From Tricholoma matsutake (taxonomy: Eukaryota > Basidiomycota > Agaricomycetes > Agaricales > Tricholomataceae): a stretch of DNA of 64,000 nucleotides. Each line of letters opens with the position of its first letter. Within the stretch, counting starts at the first letter, position 1. The stretch spans positions 5,828,001-5,892,000 of the forward strand of contig AP026539.1 in the NCBI GenBank assembly GCA_026075535.2, read 5' to 3'. Positions 54,658 through 64,000 of the stretch are shown piece after piece. A program made the translations under genes and the position numbers. The notes under the pieces are model-generated. The model ran no database searches and was not told the DNA's origin. It worked only from the letters and a program-made list of their open reading frames with translations.

Positions 54658-55439
54658 GATCAAGTTTTTATGAAGCATAGAATATTTAGATACTCTATAA
54701 TTTATCCTATGTGCCTGTTATAATTACTTTCCACTGCTTATTCTGCCCACCATCATCATCTTTCTTTCTCTCGTTGTCTTTCTTTCTCTCATCCCCTTGC
54801 TTTCTGCCCCACTTCTTTACTCATTGGACATTCATGTTGAAGACTGGGTTCACTATCAATGTAGATCTGGATTGTGACATTCTCCTGTATCTCTGATGGT
54901 ATGTCATGGCAACCTATCAAGTAAGTATCTTTGCATACCTTTTGTTCTGATGGTTGGGTACTGACATCTACATCCTCATTAGGGACTTGGCTGGCTTGTC
55001 TGGTATCTATGTGGAGTCTTCAGCTTCCATTTGCCTGCAGACAAACCAGTGCTTACCTGAGACATTGGAGACATCAGGATGGTCAACCCACACCCTATTA
55101 TCCAGTAGGCCAAGTTGGTTCTCCACCATATAACTTTCAAGCTCTGTGTCTGGTTCCATCAGACTTTCCTCAACATCAGAGATGCCATCCCTGATACTAA
55201 TAATGCTCCCAACATGATGGTGAATAGCAGGGCGAATGCGGGGGGATTTCTGGTTTGTGGACATTCTATTGCACTGTGGATTTCCTGACTTGTAACCTAC
55301 TTTATATATTGCAGGTTTTGTTAGTCTACCCACGCAACCACCCACACCAAGTTGAAGATCCGGAACACTAGCAATGTAATGTCTCCCTGTGCATTTACAT
55401 TATTTGCATCTGTTAGCTTCTGATACCATCAACTAACAT
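54658..55439. other. no gene recognised downstream of the Spt5-like gene
   Basis: Includes a CTTTCTTTCTCTC-rich patch (54765-54800) and short ORFs only. Could hold the 3' untranslated region. Confidence 0.3.
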
Positions 55440-56060
55440 TGTTCGCCCAAGGTCTGGCCTAGAGCAATGAGAGTTGCTGCATACTTTGAGCCCAAATCCA
55501 GTCTAGCAAAATGCATCCCCTGAACATGTTAATTGCATCTATGGCTTTGTGCCCACTCCATTACCCAACACCCAAGCTCCAGCCTAGAGCAATGAGAGTT
55601 GCCGTGTACTTTGAGCCCAAATCCAGTCTAGCAAAATGCATCCCCTGAACATGTTAATTGCATCCCTGGCTTTGTGCCCACTCCCTTACCCAACACCCAA
55701 GCTCCAGCCTAGAGCAATGAGAGTTGCCGCGTACTTTGAGCCCAAATCCAGTCTAGCAAAATGCATCCCCTGAACATGTTAATTGCATCCCTGGCTTTGT
55801 GCCCACTCCCTTACCCAATGCCCAAGCTCCGGCCCCAAGCAATGAGCACAATTTCCACCCATACATTAAGTCTAGTCTATAGAAATTCATCGCCCTGAAT
55901 GTTTTAATTGCATCCCTGTCTTTGCAGGGCCTCCTGCTCCGAACACACAAGCTCTGGCCTTGAGCAATGAGCCACCATGTACGTTAAGTCCAGTCTACAT
56001 GAAATGTGTCCCCCTGAATGCATTGATCCCATCCTGTCATTATTTCCAGGAACATTCAAG
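55440..56060 (+). repeat. tandem repeat, 125-bp period, about five units
   Basis: GCCTAGAGCAATGAGAGTTG begins at 55457, 55582 and 55707, exactly 125 bases apart; diverged units follow at about 55832 and 55957. Units contain TTTGAGCCCAAATCCAGTC and CTGAACATGTTAATTGCATC. The first three are nearly identical. Confidence 0.9.
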
Positions 56061-56213
56061 TTGTCCTCTGCGCAAAACGTGGTCCTCAACTTTTAGTTTT
56101 TCTGACCCTTGCACCAGAAGACTTATCTTGTGGTTCGCCTCTGCAGCACATGGACTATACATGGATCTTATCCTTTGTTGAGTCCTTAAGAGTGTGTTGC
56201 CTACCAATCCTCA

Positions 56214-56303
56214 TGGCGAAAACTTCAACGTCTAAGAAATCCAAGCAAGGTGGTAAGGTGAAGTTGGCATTGACCTCTCTCGCAAAGAAAGTGGGAGGTT
56301 AGT
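56214..56303 (+). CDS. possible first exon of an unknown gene, 29 codons
   Basis: Starts MAKTSTSKKSKQGGKVK and ends KKVGG at a TAG that overlaps a GTTAGT donor-like site. It is short, Lys-rich and unrecognised. Gypsy D is inserted 130 bases downstream, which may have cut the rest off. Chance occurrence is possible. Confidence 0.2.
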
Positions 56304-56435
56304 GTTTCAAACCAAAGGGTGCAGTTGCTGTTTTTCTCCTTCATACATTCCTGACACCATCATCAACTGAGAACAATGTCTTGTGCAAGGCTGCAGCTGC
56401 TAAAGAAAACACCGCAATGATGATACCATGGCCAC

Positions 56436-57125
56436 TGTTAAGGGCGAAGCCTCAACCACTTGATCTAGTCGATGTCATTCGATGAGGTGCTTCCTCGACA
56501 AGTTGTTCAGCACTAGTCTTACTTGGAGCATCCGACGTAAGATAGGTAGTGCACTCTAGCAGGGCTTCTGCATAGAGTTGTTCAGGTTCATGCACTAAGG
56601 GGCTTCCTTAGTGGTTTCGAGTAAGTTCGCGAGTTGCAAGTTAAGGCTGTTAATTGCCTAGATCTAAACTAAGGACATCCCTACTACAAGTTGCAGTACT
56701 TATACTACAAGGGAGGTCCTTATCATCCAATTGGAAAGGTAGATGTGTATCAAGTAAGAATAGAAACAATACAATAGCCCTCATGCATTGCATGAGGCAT
56801 CCGATGTCATGGAGTGCTGTGGCGCAGCATGTCAGGAAACAATAAGAGATAAGCCTCATGCCTAGCATGAGGTGTCCGATGTCATGGACCTCATGTCAAG
56901 AGGTTGTCATATCACAGCATGTGTGGGAGTAGGTTTGGGTGCATGGAGTCACCATGCGTCAAGGGTGCCTTCCTCGGGAAGGGGATCGATTGCATGCAGT
57001 CGGCATGTGTTGTACGTGTGTCTGGTGTCAAGGGCATGCCACAGGCATGAGTCAAGGGGTGCCTCCTGTCTGGAGGGGATCGTTGGGTGCGTCGGGTTCC
57101 ATGAGTTACAAGGAAAATTGTAACA
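56436..57125 (-). repeat. Gypsy D 3' LTR (690 bp)
   Basis: Plus orientation TGTTAAGGGCGAAGCC...TTGTAACA. It has the same pair of GCCTCATGC..GCATGAGGC hairpins as Gypsy A. The polypurine tract (minus AGTGGGGGGG) is immediately inside. Confidence 0.93.
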
Positions 57126-57815
57126 TTACCCCCCCACTATGGTCGAAAGTTCCACACTTCGAGCTAAATCTTTGTCTCTCCTTTGTGGTCTGATTGGGCG
57201 TGGTCTGGTTATGTGGGTAGGTCAGGGTCGAGGGGTACAATGGAGGAATAATTCATGTCTGAACTCGGACCATGATCGGGTTCTTCTGGTTCGCACTGCC
57301 CTAGGTAGCGGTGTCAAGGAATCGGTAGTATCATTGAAAGGGGGGCGTTGCAGGATGGCAAATTCAACATCTGTAATCGGGGGTTCGGGTTCTGGGGTGG
57401 TCAGATCAATTACTTCAGGTGCCCTAGGCATGATCTTCAGGTTCTTCATAGAATGGGAGGAGTCTCCAGAGGGAGCTCGTCATTCATCTCTGTTGCTCTG
57501 CTCGCTGAATGGCGAGGGCAAGGTCGGTGGTCATCTGTGTTGATCTAGGGGGGTGTGAGGTCTCTCCTTGGCTGTTCTCGGTCTGTCTGACCGTGGTGCA
57601 ATCATCTCCTGGATCGTCTGTTCAATCCCCAGGGCATCTGCATCGTTCATTGCTTCTTCTAGATGTTGTTCCATCTGCTCGATAGTGCTAGCATAGTAGA
57701 AGCACATCCTGGCTAGATGGTATCTTGGTGGATCATGGGCGAGGTGAACATGAAGGGCATCAGCGTTCAATCAGTTTCATAGGTAGTCTCGGGTGAATCG
57801 TCGTTCGGCAGGCAT
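57126..57815 (-). pseudogene. Gypsy D ORF3: extra ORF after the chromodomain
   Basis: 230 codons counting stops, from MPAERRFTRDYL (57815) to a TAA (57126-57128) that directly touches the 3' LTR, as in Gypsy A. Shared with A: LAHDPPRYHLARMCFYY, LEEAMNDADALGIEQ, and PEVIDLTTPEPEP, a SUMO-interacting-motif-like VIDL followed by acidic residues. The C-terminal part differs and lacks the CCHC knuckle. Five internal TGA codons. Confidence 0.65.
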
Positions 57816-57861
57816 ATTGGGGAGCGTTGTTGCGGGAAGAAAGAGGGGTTTTGGATCTTCA

Positions 57862-59160
57862 TTAGAGGTGGTACCTCTTCTTATATGCCATCAGGATCTC
57901 GGGGGCATTCTTCAAGTTTAATTCAGGTTCCCATGTGTTTTTGGATGTCGGGTAGTCAACCCATTTCATGAGGTAATGGTGTGTCTTGCTGTGCTTCTTG
58001 TGTGCGATGATCGCTTCCACTTCGTATTCATTTTCTCCTTCCACGAGGTTGGGTGGTGGAGTCAGGAAGTTCCATCCATGAGTGTCGTTCTCATGGTATC
58101 GTGTGAGTAAAGCCGCATGGAATACCGGGTGGATCTTCCATCTTGGCAGCAGTTTCAATCGGTATGTTGTTCTTGACAGGGCATCTTCAATCATGAAGGG
58201 CCCTTCTCATTTTGGCGCCAATTTTCTCGTTGGGTAGCCAATCTTCAGGTTCTTGGAGTCAAGCCATACTTGTTCTCCAACCTTGAATGGTTCGTATCGC
58301 CCTTTTGTTCGGGCGGCCATAGCCTGTCTGGCTAGTTCGTGTGCGGCAAGAGCTTCCCTTCTCACAGAGAGAAGTTCTTGGATTCTCTGTTCAGTGGCCG
58401 GCATGTTCATCTTTTCGTAAGGGGTGGGGATAGCATGTGGCTGATATCCCATCATCAAGTAAAATGGCGAATGTCTTACTGCGGAGTGCGTCTTCTGGTT
58501 ATGCATGAATTCTGCTGTTGGGAGATAACACTCCCAATCTTCTGGTTTGTTCAAACAGAACATGTGGAGGTAAACCTCTAGTTCTTGGTTTACTCACTCC
58601 GTTTCTCTGTTGGTCTGGGGGTGATAGGCGGTGCTCATGGATAGCTTGATTCTGAGCAGTCATCTGAGTTCTTGGAAGAGTTTGGATGCAAATCGAGGGT
58701 CTCTGTCTGAGATGATTCTTCCGGGGAGTCCAAATCTTGTGTACACATGGCGCAGGTAGAGGTCTGCGGTGCCAAGTGCGTCAATCATCTTTGTGCAAGG
58801 GATAAAAAGTACCCCCTTCATAAGACCATGGTCTACCATGACCATGATTGAGTCAAATCCATTTATCATGGGCAAGTCCATGATAAAATCTGTTGTTACC
58901 AGCTCGAATGGTCTGCTGGCATTGGATGATATCGGTGTCAGTGGTGGGGTTGTCGGGTGTGTATTCACTTTCATTTGCTGGCACTTTGCACAGCCTTTGA
59001 CGTACTTCTTGATAAAGTTGGCCATTCCTGGCCACCAGTAGTCTCGTAGGATCAGTTCGATCGTCTGCCATGTCCAGGGTGCCCTGTCGTGATGCTATCA
59101 TGATATTTCTGTATGATCACTCAGCGGAGGGTCTTGTCCTGTGGCACATAGCATCTGTCT
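57862..59160 (-). pseudogene. Gypsy D integrase with GPF motif and chromodomain
   Basis: Frames 58660-59025 ([37 protein letters not shown]), then TNRETE followed by TGA where Gypsy A has TDGETERVNQE, 58207-58563 (LNKPEDWECYLPTAEF, VWLDSKNLKIGY), TGA in PK.EGPF, and 57862-58194 with the chromodomain (YEVEAIIAHKK, YLMKWVDYPT, NTWEPELNL). A frameshift lies near 59060 in the zinc-binding region. Non-functional. Confidence 0.9.
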
Positions 59161-60047
59161 TTGAAAAATAGCAGGCCATCTTCGAATTTCCAGTCCTCCA
59201 ATGCAGATTTGATTGGGGGGGTTCCATTGTTCTTCAGGGCTCGTAAAGCGTCATTTATGAGGTTGTCCTTCATTATTGCTGAGACCAGGGCTCCCTGGAG
59301 CTCAGTGTCGATCGTTTTGATGAACAGTTCATTGGTGAGGATGGTCTTGTCCTCGTTGTCGATGTCTTCTTTGGCTATGTGATCTGCTCTCCTCGATAGG
59401 GCATCAGATTGTACCATCTGTGATCCTGGTACGTGTTGTAGCTTCAGGTCAAATTGTGACAGGTAAATGGCCCATCTAGCCTGTCGTCGGTTTAGTTTCT
59501 GTGGCTGACGGAAGTACGTCAGGTTCTTGTGATCAGACAGTACCATCACAGGGAATGGTGTCCCCTGTAGGTAGTGTCTCCATGTTTCCAGCACTCAGAT
59601 TACTCCCAATAGTTCCCGGTCATATATCTCGTAATTTCTTTCCACTCCATTGAAAGAATGCAAGATGTATCCGCATGGGTGCCAGTCTCCGTTGGCGTCC
59701 TGTTGTCTGAGTACTGCACCTGTCACAAATTTTGAGGCATCAGATTCCACCACAAATGGTTTCGTTGCGTCTGGCATCAGCAGTACTGGGGTTTTGTTGA
59801 ACTTCCTTTTTAGCGCATCAAACAACTGCTGGCAGTCATTCATCCATTCGAATTTCTGGTTCTTCTTTGTCAAATCGTTTAGCGGTCTGGCCAGATCCGT
59901 GAAGTGTCTGATGAATCGTCGATAGAAGTTTCCAAATCCTAGGAAGGATCTTACATCCTTCACTGTCCTTGGCATGGGCCAGTCTTTGATCCTGGCCAGT
60001 TTCGTGTTGTCCATTGCAAGTTCATTGGGTCTGACGATCATGCCCAA
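59121..60047 (-). pseudogene. Gypsy D RNase H and connection domain
   Basis: [53 protein letters not shown] then [36 protein letters not shown]. The TGA falls where Gypsy A has Arg-Ser-Leu-Glu. Confidence 0.9.
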
Positions 60048-60808
60048 GAACTTGACTTCCTGTACACTGAATTTGCACTTCTCTATTTTCAGGTAGAGAT
60101 CGCATTGTCATAGTCATTTGAGGACCCTTTTGGTCCTTATCCAGTGTTCTTCTTCCGTCTTCGAGAAGATCAGGATGTTGTCCATATAGATGATGAGCCA
60201 TCCTTCATCTAGCATATCTCGGAAAAGATTGTTCATCATGGCCTGGAATGTTGCCGGTGAGTTGCACAGCCCAAAGAACATCACCATTGGCTCGAATAGT
60301 TAGTCTTGAATGCTGCCTTCCACTTGTCTCCTTTCTTTATCCGTACATTGTGATATCCCCATCAAATATTGAGTTTCATGAAAAATTTTGCTCCCTTCAT
60401 CTTGTCCAAGAGGTCTCTGATCAGTGGGAGGGGGTAGTTGCTCCGGATCGTTCCTTTGTTCAGATAGCAATAGTCTTGGCAAGGTTGCAGAGCATCAGAG
60501 TCCTTCTTCGACACAAAGAAGAATGGGGATGCCATGGGCAATTTTGATGGTCGGATGTATCCTTTTTCCAGGTTTTCATCGAGAAACTCATTGAGTTTCT
60601 CTTGTTCTTTCAGTGTCAATGGGTAGACTTTGCAATCTTTCGGTACAAAGCCTTCCTTCAAGTCAATTGCATGATCCCATGGTCTTGATTCCGGGAATCG
60701 TTCAGATGCGGCCTTTTTGAATACCTGTCTGTATTTCTGGTATTCCAGTGGCAGTAGGTTGTCCAGGGTCTGCTTGCTGGCCTCTTTTCCCTCATCCTGT
60801 TCATGCAC
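60048..60808 (-). pseudogene. Gypsy D reverse transcriptase, catalytic Asp lost
   Basis: [34 protein letters not shown] and [16 protein letters not shown] are followed by a TGA (NI.WGYHN) and a small deletion near 60300 that shifts the frame in AAFKTN. IIYMDNILIF (codons 60177-60188) shows Asn for the second catalytic Asp. Two TGA codons follow (LK.L.QCDLYL). Confidence 0.9.
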
Positions 60809-61861
60809 GAGTCACTGGGAAATGGATGTCTTTGCTCTGATCCATGCGCTCTTCGAGAATACATATCATGGGGAGTCTTTGGCCTTTGTGATCCTGGAGA
60901 TTGTGTTCATTTTCTGTATGTACCTATGGGTCGGTCCTCGGTGCTCCCTGGTGAGGGGTGGTTCTTCTGGCGGTTCAAATATGCCAATGACTGGTTCTCC
61001 TCATACATATGCAATCAAGAGGTCTGTCGCATCTTGTTTATAGGTCTCTTCCATTGCTCATATTTCCATGCCGGTGTCTGCCAGTAATTCTTCATCAGGT
61101 ATCTCCTCAACCTTCACTTGAGGGGGAGTCTCCCTGGGCATAGGTACTTCAGCATTGGTGGTACCGTGATCTGGGGTCCTAATATTGTGGGTCGGGGTAG
61201 TCCCTTGTTGAGGGTTGTTTATCCTGTTTCATAGTGTTGTTTTCATGTTCCTTTTGCCAGTACTTCCCTCCCCTGTGGAGGTTAGCAGTTCTTTCATCTT
61301 TTGCACGATTCGTTGTGTCCTGTCGCATTCATTGTTCTTTCCCTTCTCCAGTTGTCTTTTCTTCTGGTTTTCTTGGGGTTTGGCAATGGCACATCTTGCT
61401 GCTTCGAGGTTCCTGTCTTCTTTAGGAGTGTCCTTGGTCCTGGTCTTCACGACGGCTTTCTGGACTGAATTCAGCTCCTTGGCTTTCTTCTCAGAAACCC
61501 TTTCCTTCATTTTTGCCATGGCCAATCGGGCTCGGGCAAGGTTTCTCTGCCTTTCTTCAGAGAGTCTCTCCCTGGTTTTTGCCACAGCCAATCTGGCTCG
61601 GGCAAGATTTCTCTCCCTTTCTTTGGAGAGTCTTTCTCTGGTTTTTGTCATGGCCACTTTGGCTCGGGCGAGGCTCCTCTCTTTTTCTTCAGAGAGCCTT
61701 TGTCTTGTTTTGGCCACGATGCGTCAAATTTGTGCCAGTTTGTTGTTGGGTGCTTCCCTTTCAGTGTTGACCCTGGGGAGCTTTAGGGTGTTCAGGAGGG
61801 CTCATTCGGCTCTTCTTGTCTTCTCCAAGATCCGTTGGATTTGAGCCCGTTGCTCTTCGTC
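60809..61861 (-). pseudogene. Gypsy D linker with 22-residue tandem repeats
   Basis: Between protease and polymerase. The frame 61229-61717 contains about three 22-residue repeats (LARARLAVAKTRERLSEE), Arg/Glu-rich and likely a long coiled coil. Gypsy A has a charged linker in the same place but without these repeats. The C-terminal Y.GEPVIGIF is shared. Several TGA codons. Confidence 0.75.
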
Positions 61862-62300
61862 TCAGAACTCACGAGTTCCTTTCTTCCAATCGATAATCGG
61901 GTTCACCTCCCATAGCCATGACAGGCCCAGGATCACTGATTCCTTGCCTAGTCCAGCGACTAGGTATTTCATTGGGTAGCTCCATCCATTGATGTGGAGC
62001 CTTCCCCTCACATATCTTGTGATTGTTCCCTGCCTGTTCAGAGTTCCATCTACATTTGTGGCCTGGATGGTGTAGCCCAAGGGATATGTCTTGATCCCTT
62101 CTTGTTCGATGAATTTTGAGTCAATAAAGACTCCTCCTGCTCCAGAGTCGAGGAGCGCATTCGTTGCGATGTCTTTTCCATTGTCTGACTCAGCTACCCG
62201 AATAGACAGGCGCATAGATTGTCTATTCATGGTAGCCAAGAGTACAGACCCTACAGAAATTTCAGCAGTGACTGGTGTCATATCAGGCCGCTGCTCTAAA
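61862..62300 (-). pseudogene. Gypsy D protease
   Basis: LLATMNRQSMRLSIRV, ALLDSGAGGVFIDSKF (DSG active site), TNVDGTLNRQGTI, LVAGLGKESVILGLSWLW and NPIIDW. In the -1 frame relative to gag and open back to the gag stop. It ends in TGA (REF.DEE, Arg plausible). Confidence 0.9.
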
Positions 62301-63460
62301 AACCTGATTCCTCCATGAGGTTGAGGGCTCATTCCTTTTCTTCTTTGTCTAGTTCATCCAGCATTGTGCAGATCTTCTGGTAGGTGTCCACCCCAGTCTT
62401 TTTCTGGGCGAAGCGGTTTCGGTAGGGAGGAGGCGCTGACCCCGTCTGGGTGGGGTCTTTTCCATCATTGTGGTCAGATGATCGGTGTCCGGGTTGGTGG
62501 CAGATGAAACACAATCCCTTTCAGAGGTGTTCCACATGTTCTTGGTTCATCAGTAAGTTGATGTCAAGAGAGGGCTGTCCTTTCTTCGTTGTTTCCTTCA
62601 TCTTCTGGTTCTGCCTGGTCTTCCCCAGGATTGCCATGGCCCATTTCCATTGGCCTTTGTATTTCAAGGCTGCCTTTATCCAGCCCTTGAGAGTGTTGGG
62701 TACCGTTTCCATTGTGTGTACCCTCTTCAGTAATTTGGGGTGCAGTCCATCCATGAAGTACTTGATCATGGCTGCATCTTCTGTGATTCCCGTCCTGTCT
62801 TTCAGGATGCAGAAGTTCGCCACATATTCTTCAAGGTTCCCTGAACCTTGCTTGAGATTCTTGATCTCTGTCTTTGCTGTTCCAGCGTCATCGATCAATG
62901 AGAAGGCCTCTAAGACCTTCTGTCAGAAGTCTGTGTATTCACGTCCCTCGGACTGGTGTTGGTTGATGAATGTCTGTGCCCAGGCAGCTGCTGTCCCTCC
63001 ATTCATGAAGGACAGCGTGAAGATAATCTTCTTGTCATTCGTGTCATAGACCTGGTCGTTGATTCGCAGGTATAGGTCTATCTCCTGCAGGAACTTGGCA
63101 GTCTTGGTCCGCTCTTCTGAGAAGTCTGTTGGTGATCAGATTCGAATGTCCTTCACGGACGTCATTGGTGTGGTTGTGGGTTCAGACATCTCATTATAGA
63201 GGTCATCTGTTTCGTCTGTTAAGAAGCAGGTGGATGTTTCGGGTGGGGGTGTGTGTGGTTGTTCAAAGTCTTCGTTGGTGAGGAAATCTCCTCGTTGTCT
63301 GTCAGTTGATCTGTAGAACCAATGCTGTGCTGGGCTCAAGTAATGGACTAGTCTTCTGTTGTATCGGTACCAAGATGAACCTGGCTGTGGTTCTGCTTCT
63401 CTTGGTGGTCAGTCTGGGGTTTGTCTAGACCCAGGTCGCTGTGGTGTGTTTCAAGATGTA
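62296..63460 (-). pseudogene. gag: Gypsy D Gag
   Basis: N-terminal piece 63136-63339 (SPAQHWFYRSTDRQRGDF, matching Gypsy A upstream of its first ATG), then FLQEIDLYLRIN, IIFTLSFMNGGTAAAWAQ, LKQGSGNLEEYVANF and the variant knuckle CFICHQPGHRSSDH (CX2CX4HX4H, as in A). TGA codons at IRI.SPTDF, TDF.QKV, EHL.KGLCF and KE.ALNL all fit CGA. The gag stop is TAG at 62296-62298, preceded by TCA GGT TTT, one base short of the Gypsy A slippery heptamer. Confidence 0.9.
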
Positions 63461-63505
63461 TTGCCTACACCTAGGTAGGTGGGCTAGCAGATAGTTTACA
63501 TCTTA

Positions 63506-64000
63506 TGTTAAGGGCAAAGCCTCAACCACTTGATCTAGTCGATGTCATTCGATGAGGTGCTTCCTCGACGAGTCATTCAGCACTAGTCTTACTTGGAGCA
63601 TCCGATGTAAGATAGGTAGTGCACTCTAGCAGGGCTTCTGCATAGAGTCGTTCAGGTTCACGCACTAAGGGGCTTCCTTAGTGGTTTTGAGTAAGTTCGC
63701 GAGTTGCAAGTTAAGGCTGTTAAATGCCTAGATCTAAACTAAGGACATCCCTACTACAAGTTGCAGTACTTATACTACAAGGGAGGTCCTTATCGTCCAA
63801 TTGGAAAGGTAGATGTGTATCAAGTAAGAATAGAAACAATAGCCCTCATGCCTTGCATGAGGCGTCCAATGTCACGGAGTGCTGCGGCGCAGCATGTCAG
63901 GAAACAATAAGAGATAAGCCTCATGCCTAGCATGAGGTGTCCGATGTCATGGACCTCATGTCAAGAGGTTGTCATATCACAGCATGTGTGGGAGTAGGTT
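63506..64000 (-). repeat. Gypsy D 5' LTR, cut by the window edge
   Basis: Starts TGTTAAGGGCAAAGCC. 495 bp are visible and closely match the first part of the other LTR. Differences include GTCACGGAGTGCTGCGGCGC versus GTCATGGAGTGCTGTGGCGC, again at CpG sites. Confidence 0.92.

Larger units (their letters stand above)
56436..64000 (-). mobile_element. Gypsy D, Ty3/Gypsy chromovirus related to A, partial
   Basis: Left LTR 56436-57125, right LTR from 63506 to the window edge (495 bp visible). The left flank 5-mer is GCCAC; the other flank is outside. Gene order and motifs follow Gypsy A closely, including the charged linker and ORF3. At least 15 in-frame stops, all checked ones TGA at expected Arg codons, make it the most mutated of the four. 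Confidence 0.93.

Noticed and set aside
55440..56060. CRISPR-like array
   Set aside because: Units are contiguous 125-bp repeats with no unique spacers, and the DNA is eukaryotic.
56431..56435. Target duplication of Gypsy D
   Set aside because: Only the left flank (GCCAC) is inside the window; the right one cannot be checked.
17637..64000. Classical RIP (CpA-directed) as the mutator
   Set aside because: Most changes I could check are at CpG; only isolated CAG to TAG events fit CpA. Methyl-CpG deamination fits better, though a computed spectrum is needed.
1..64000. Assembly chimera as the cause of the nesting
   Set aside because: Clean target duplications for Gypsy A, B, C and the MITE, and frame-restoring junctions, argue for genuine insertions, although long reads would settle it.

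Overview
The window looks like repeat-rich DNA from an agaricomycete (mushroom-forming) basidiomycete. The evidence is short introns with GT...AG ends, four chromoviral Ty3/Gypsy retrotransposons, a tnp2-type (fungal CACTA-like) transposase, and degenerate copies of multicopy families I associate with Agaricomycetes: a JmjC-like oxygenase, a Spt5-like KOW protein and a transposase-like RNase H protein. I see no intact host housekeeping gene, no rRNA and no convincing functional tRNA.

Layout. 1-7.4 kb: a hAT-type MITE, a tRNA-like sequence, a tandem duplication, a 230-bp foldback MITE and unrecognised DNA. 7.5-9.5 kb (-): decayed JmjC-like gene. 10-12.9 kb: low-complexity repeats and hAT-like debris. 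13.2-17.0 kb (-): tnp2 transposase pseudogene, cut in an exon by a second copy of the first MITE (inverted relative to copy 1). 17.1-27.0 kb: a long palindrome interrupted by Gypsy A (17637-26820, TSD ACATG), which itself carries a nested hAT remnant (23123-24641). 26.9-54.7 kb (+): one Spt5-like KOW gene spread over 28 kb. It is interrupted first by a 1.9-kb TIR element (27216-29115) and then by about 23 kb of nested elements (30238-53431). Inside that nest sits a TIR element (31329-50038) with a Ulp1-type protease region followed by a D...DxxH transposase-like gene, and this element is in turn cut by Gypsy B (34605-40644, TSD GTGGC) and Gypsy C (40934-47135, TSD ACAAG). 55.4-56.1 kb: a 125-bp tandem repeat. 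56436 to the window end (-): Gypsy D, with its second LTR running off the edge.

Main observations. (1) Decay is dominated by CpG transitions. Almost all recognisable in-frame stops are TGA where a related copy or family pattern has Arg (CGA), and LTR differences fall mostly at CpG sites. Three of four reverse transcriptases lost the second catalytic Asp by the same GACGAC to GACAAC change. This is what methyl-CpG deamination of silenced elements would produce. (2) Gypsy A has a G_GGT_TTT slippery heptamer overlapping the gag stop, with pol in the -1 frame. (3) Gypsy A and D carry an extra ORF between the chromodomain and the 3' LTR. Its stop codon abuts the LTR, and it has a conserved IDL-TPEPEP motif that resembles a SUMO-interacting motif. 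(4) The 31329-50038 element, with 18-bp TIRs, a near-perfect 8-bp TSD, Ulp1-like and transposase-like coding, is the best candidate here for an undescribed transposon type.

Family names rest on recalled sequence patterns, not on database searches.
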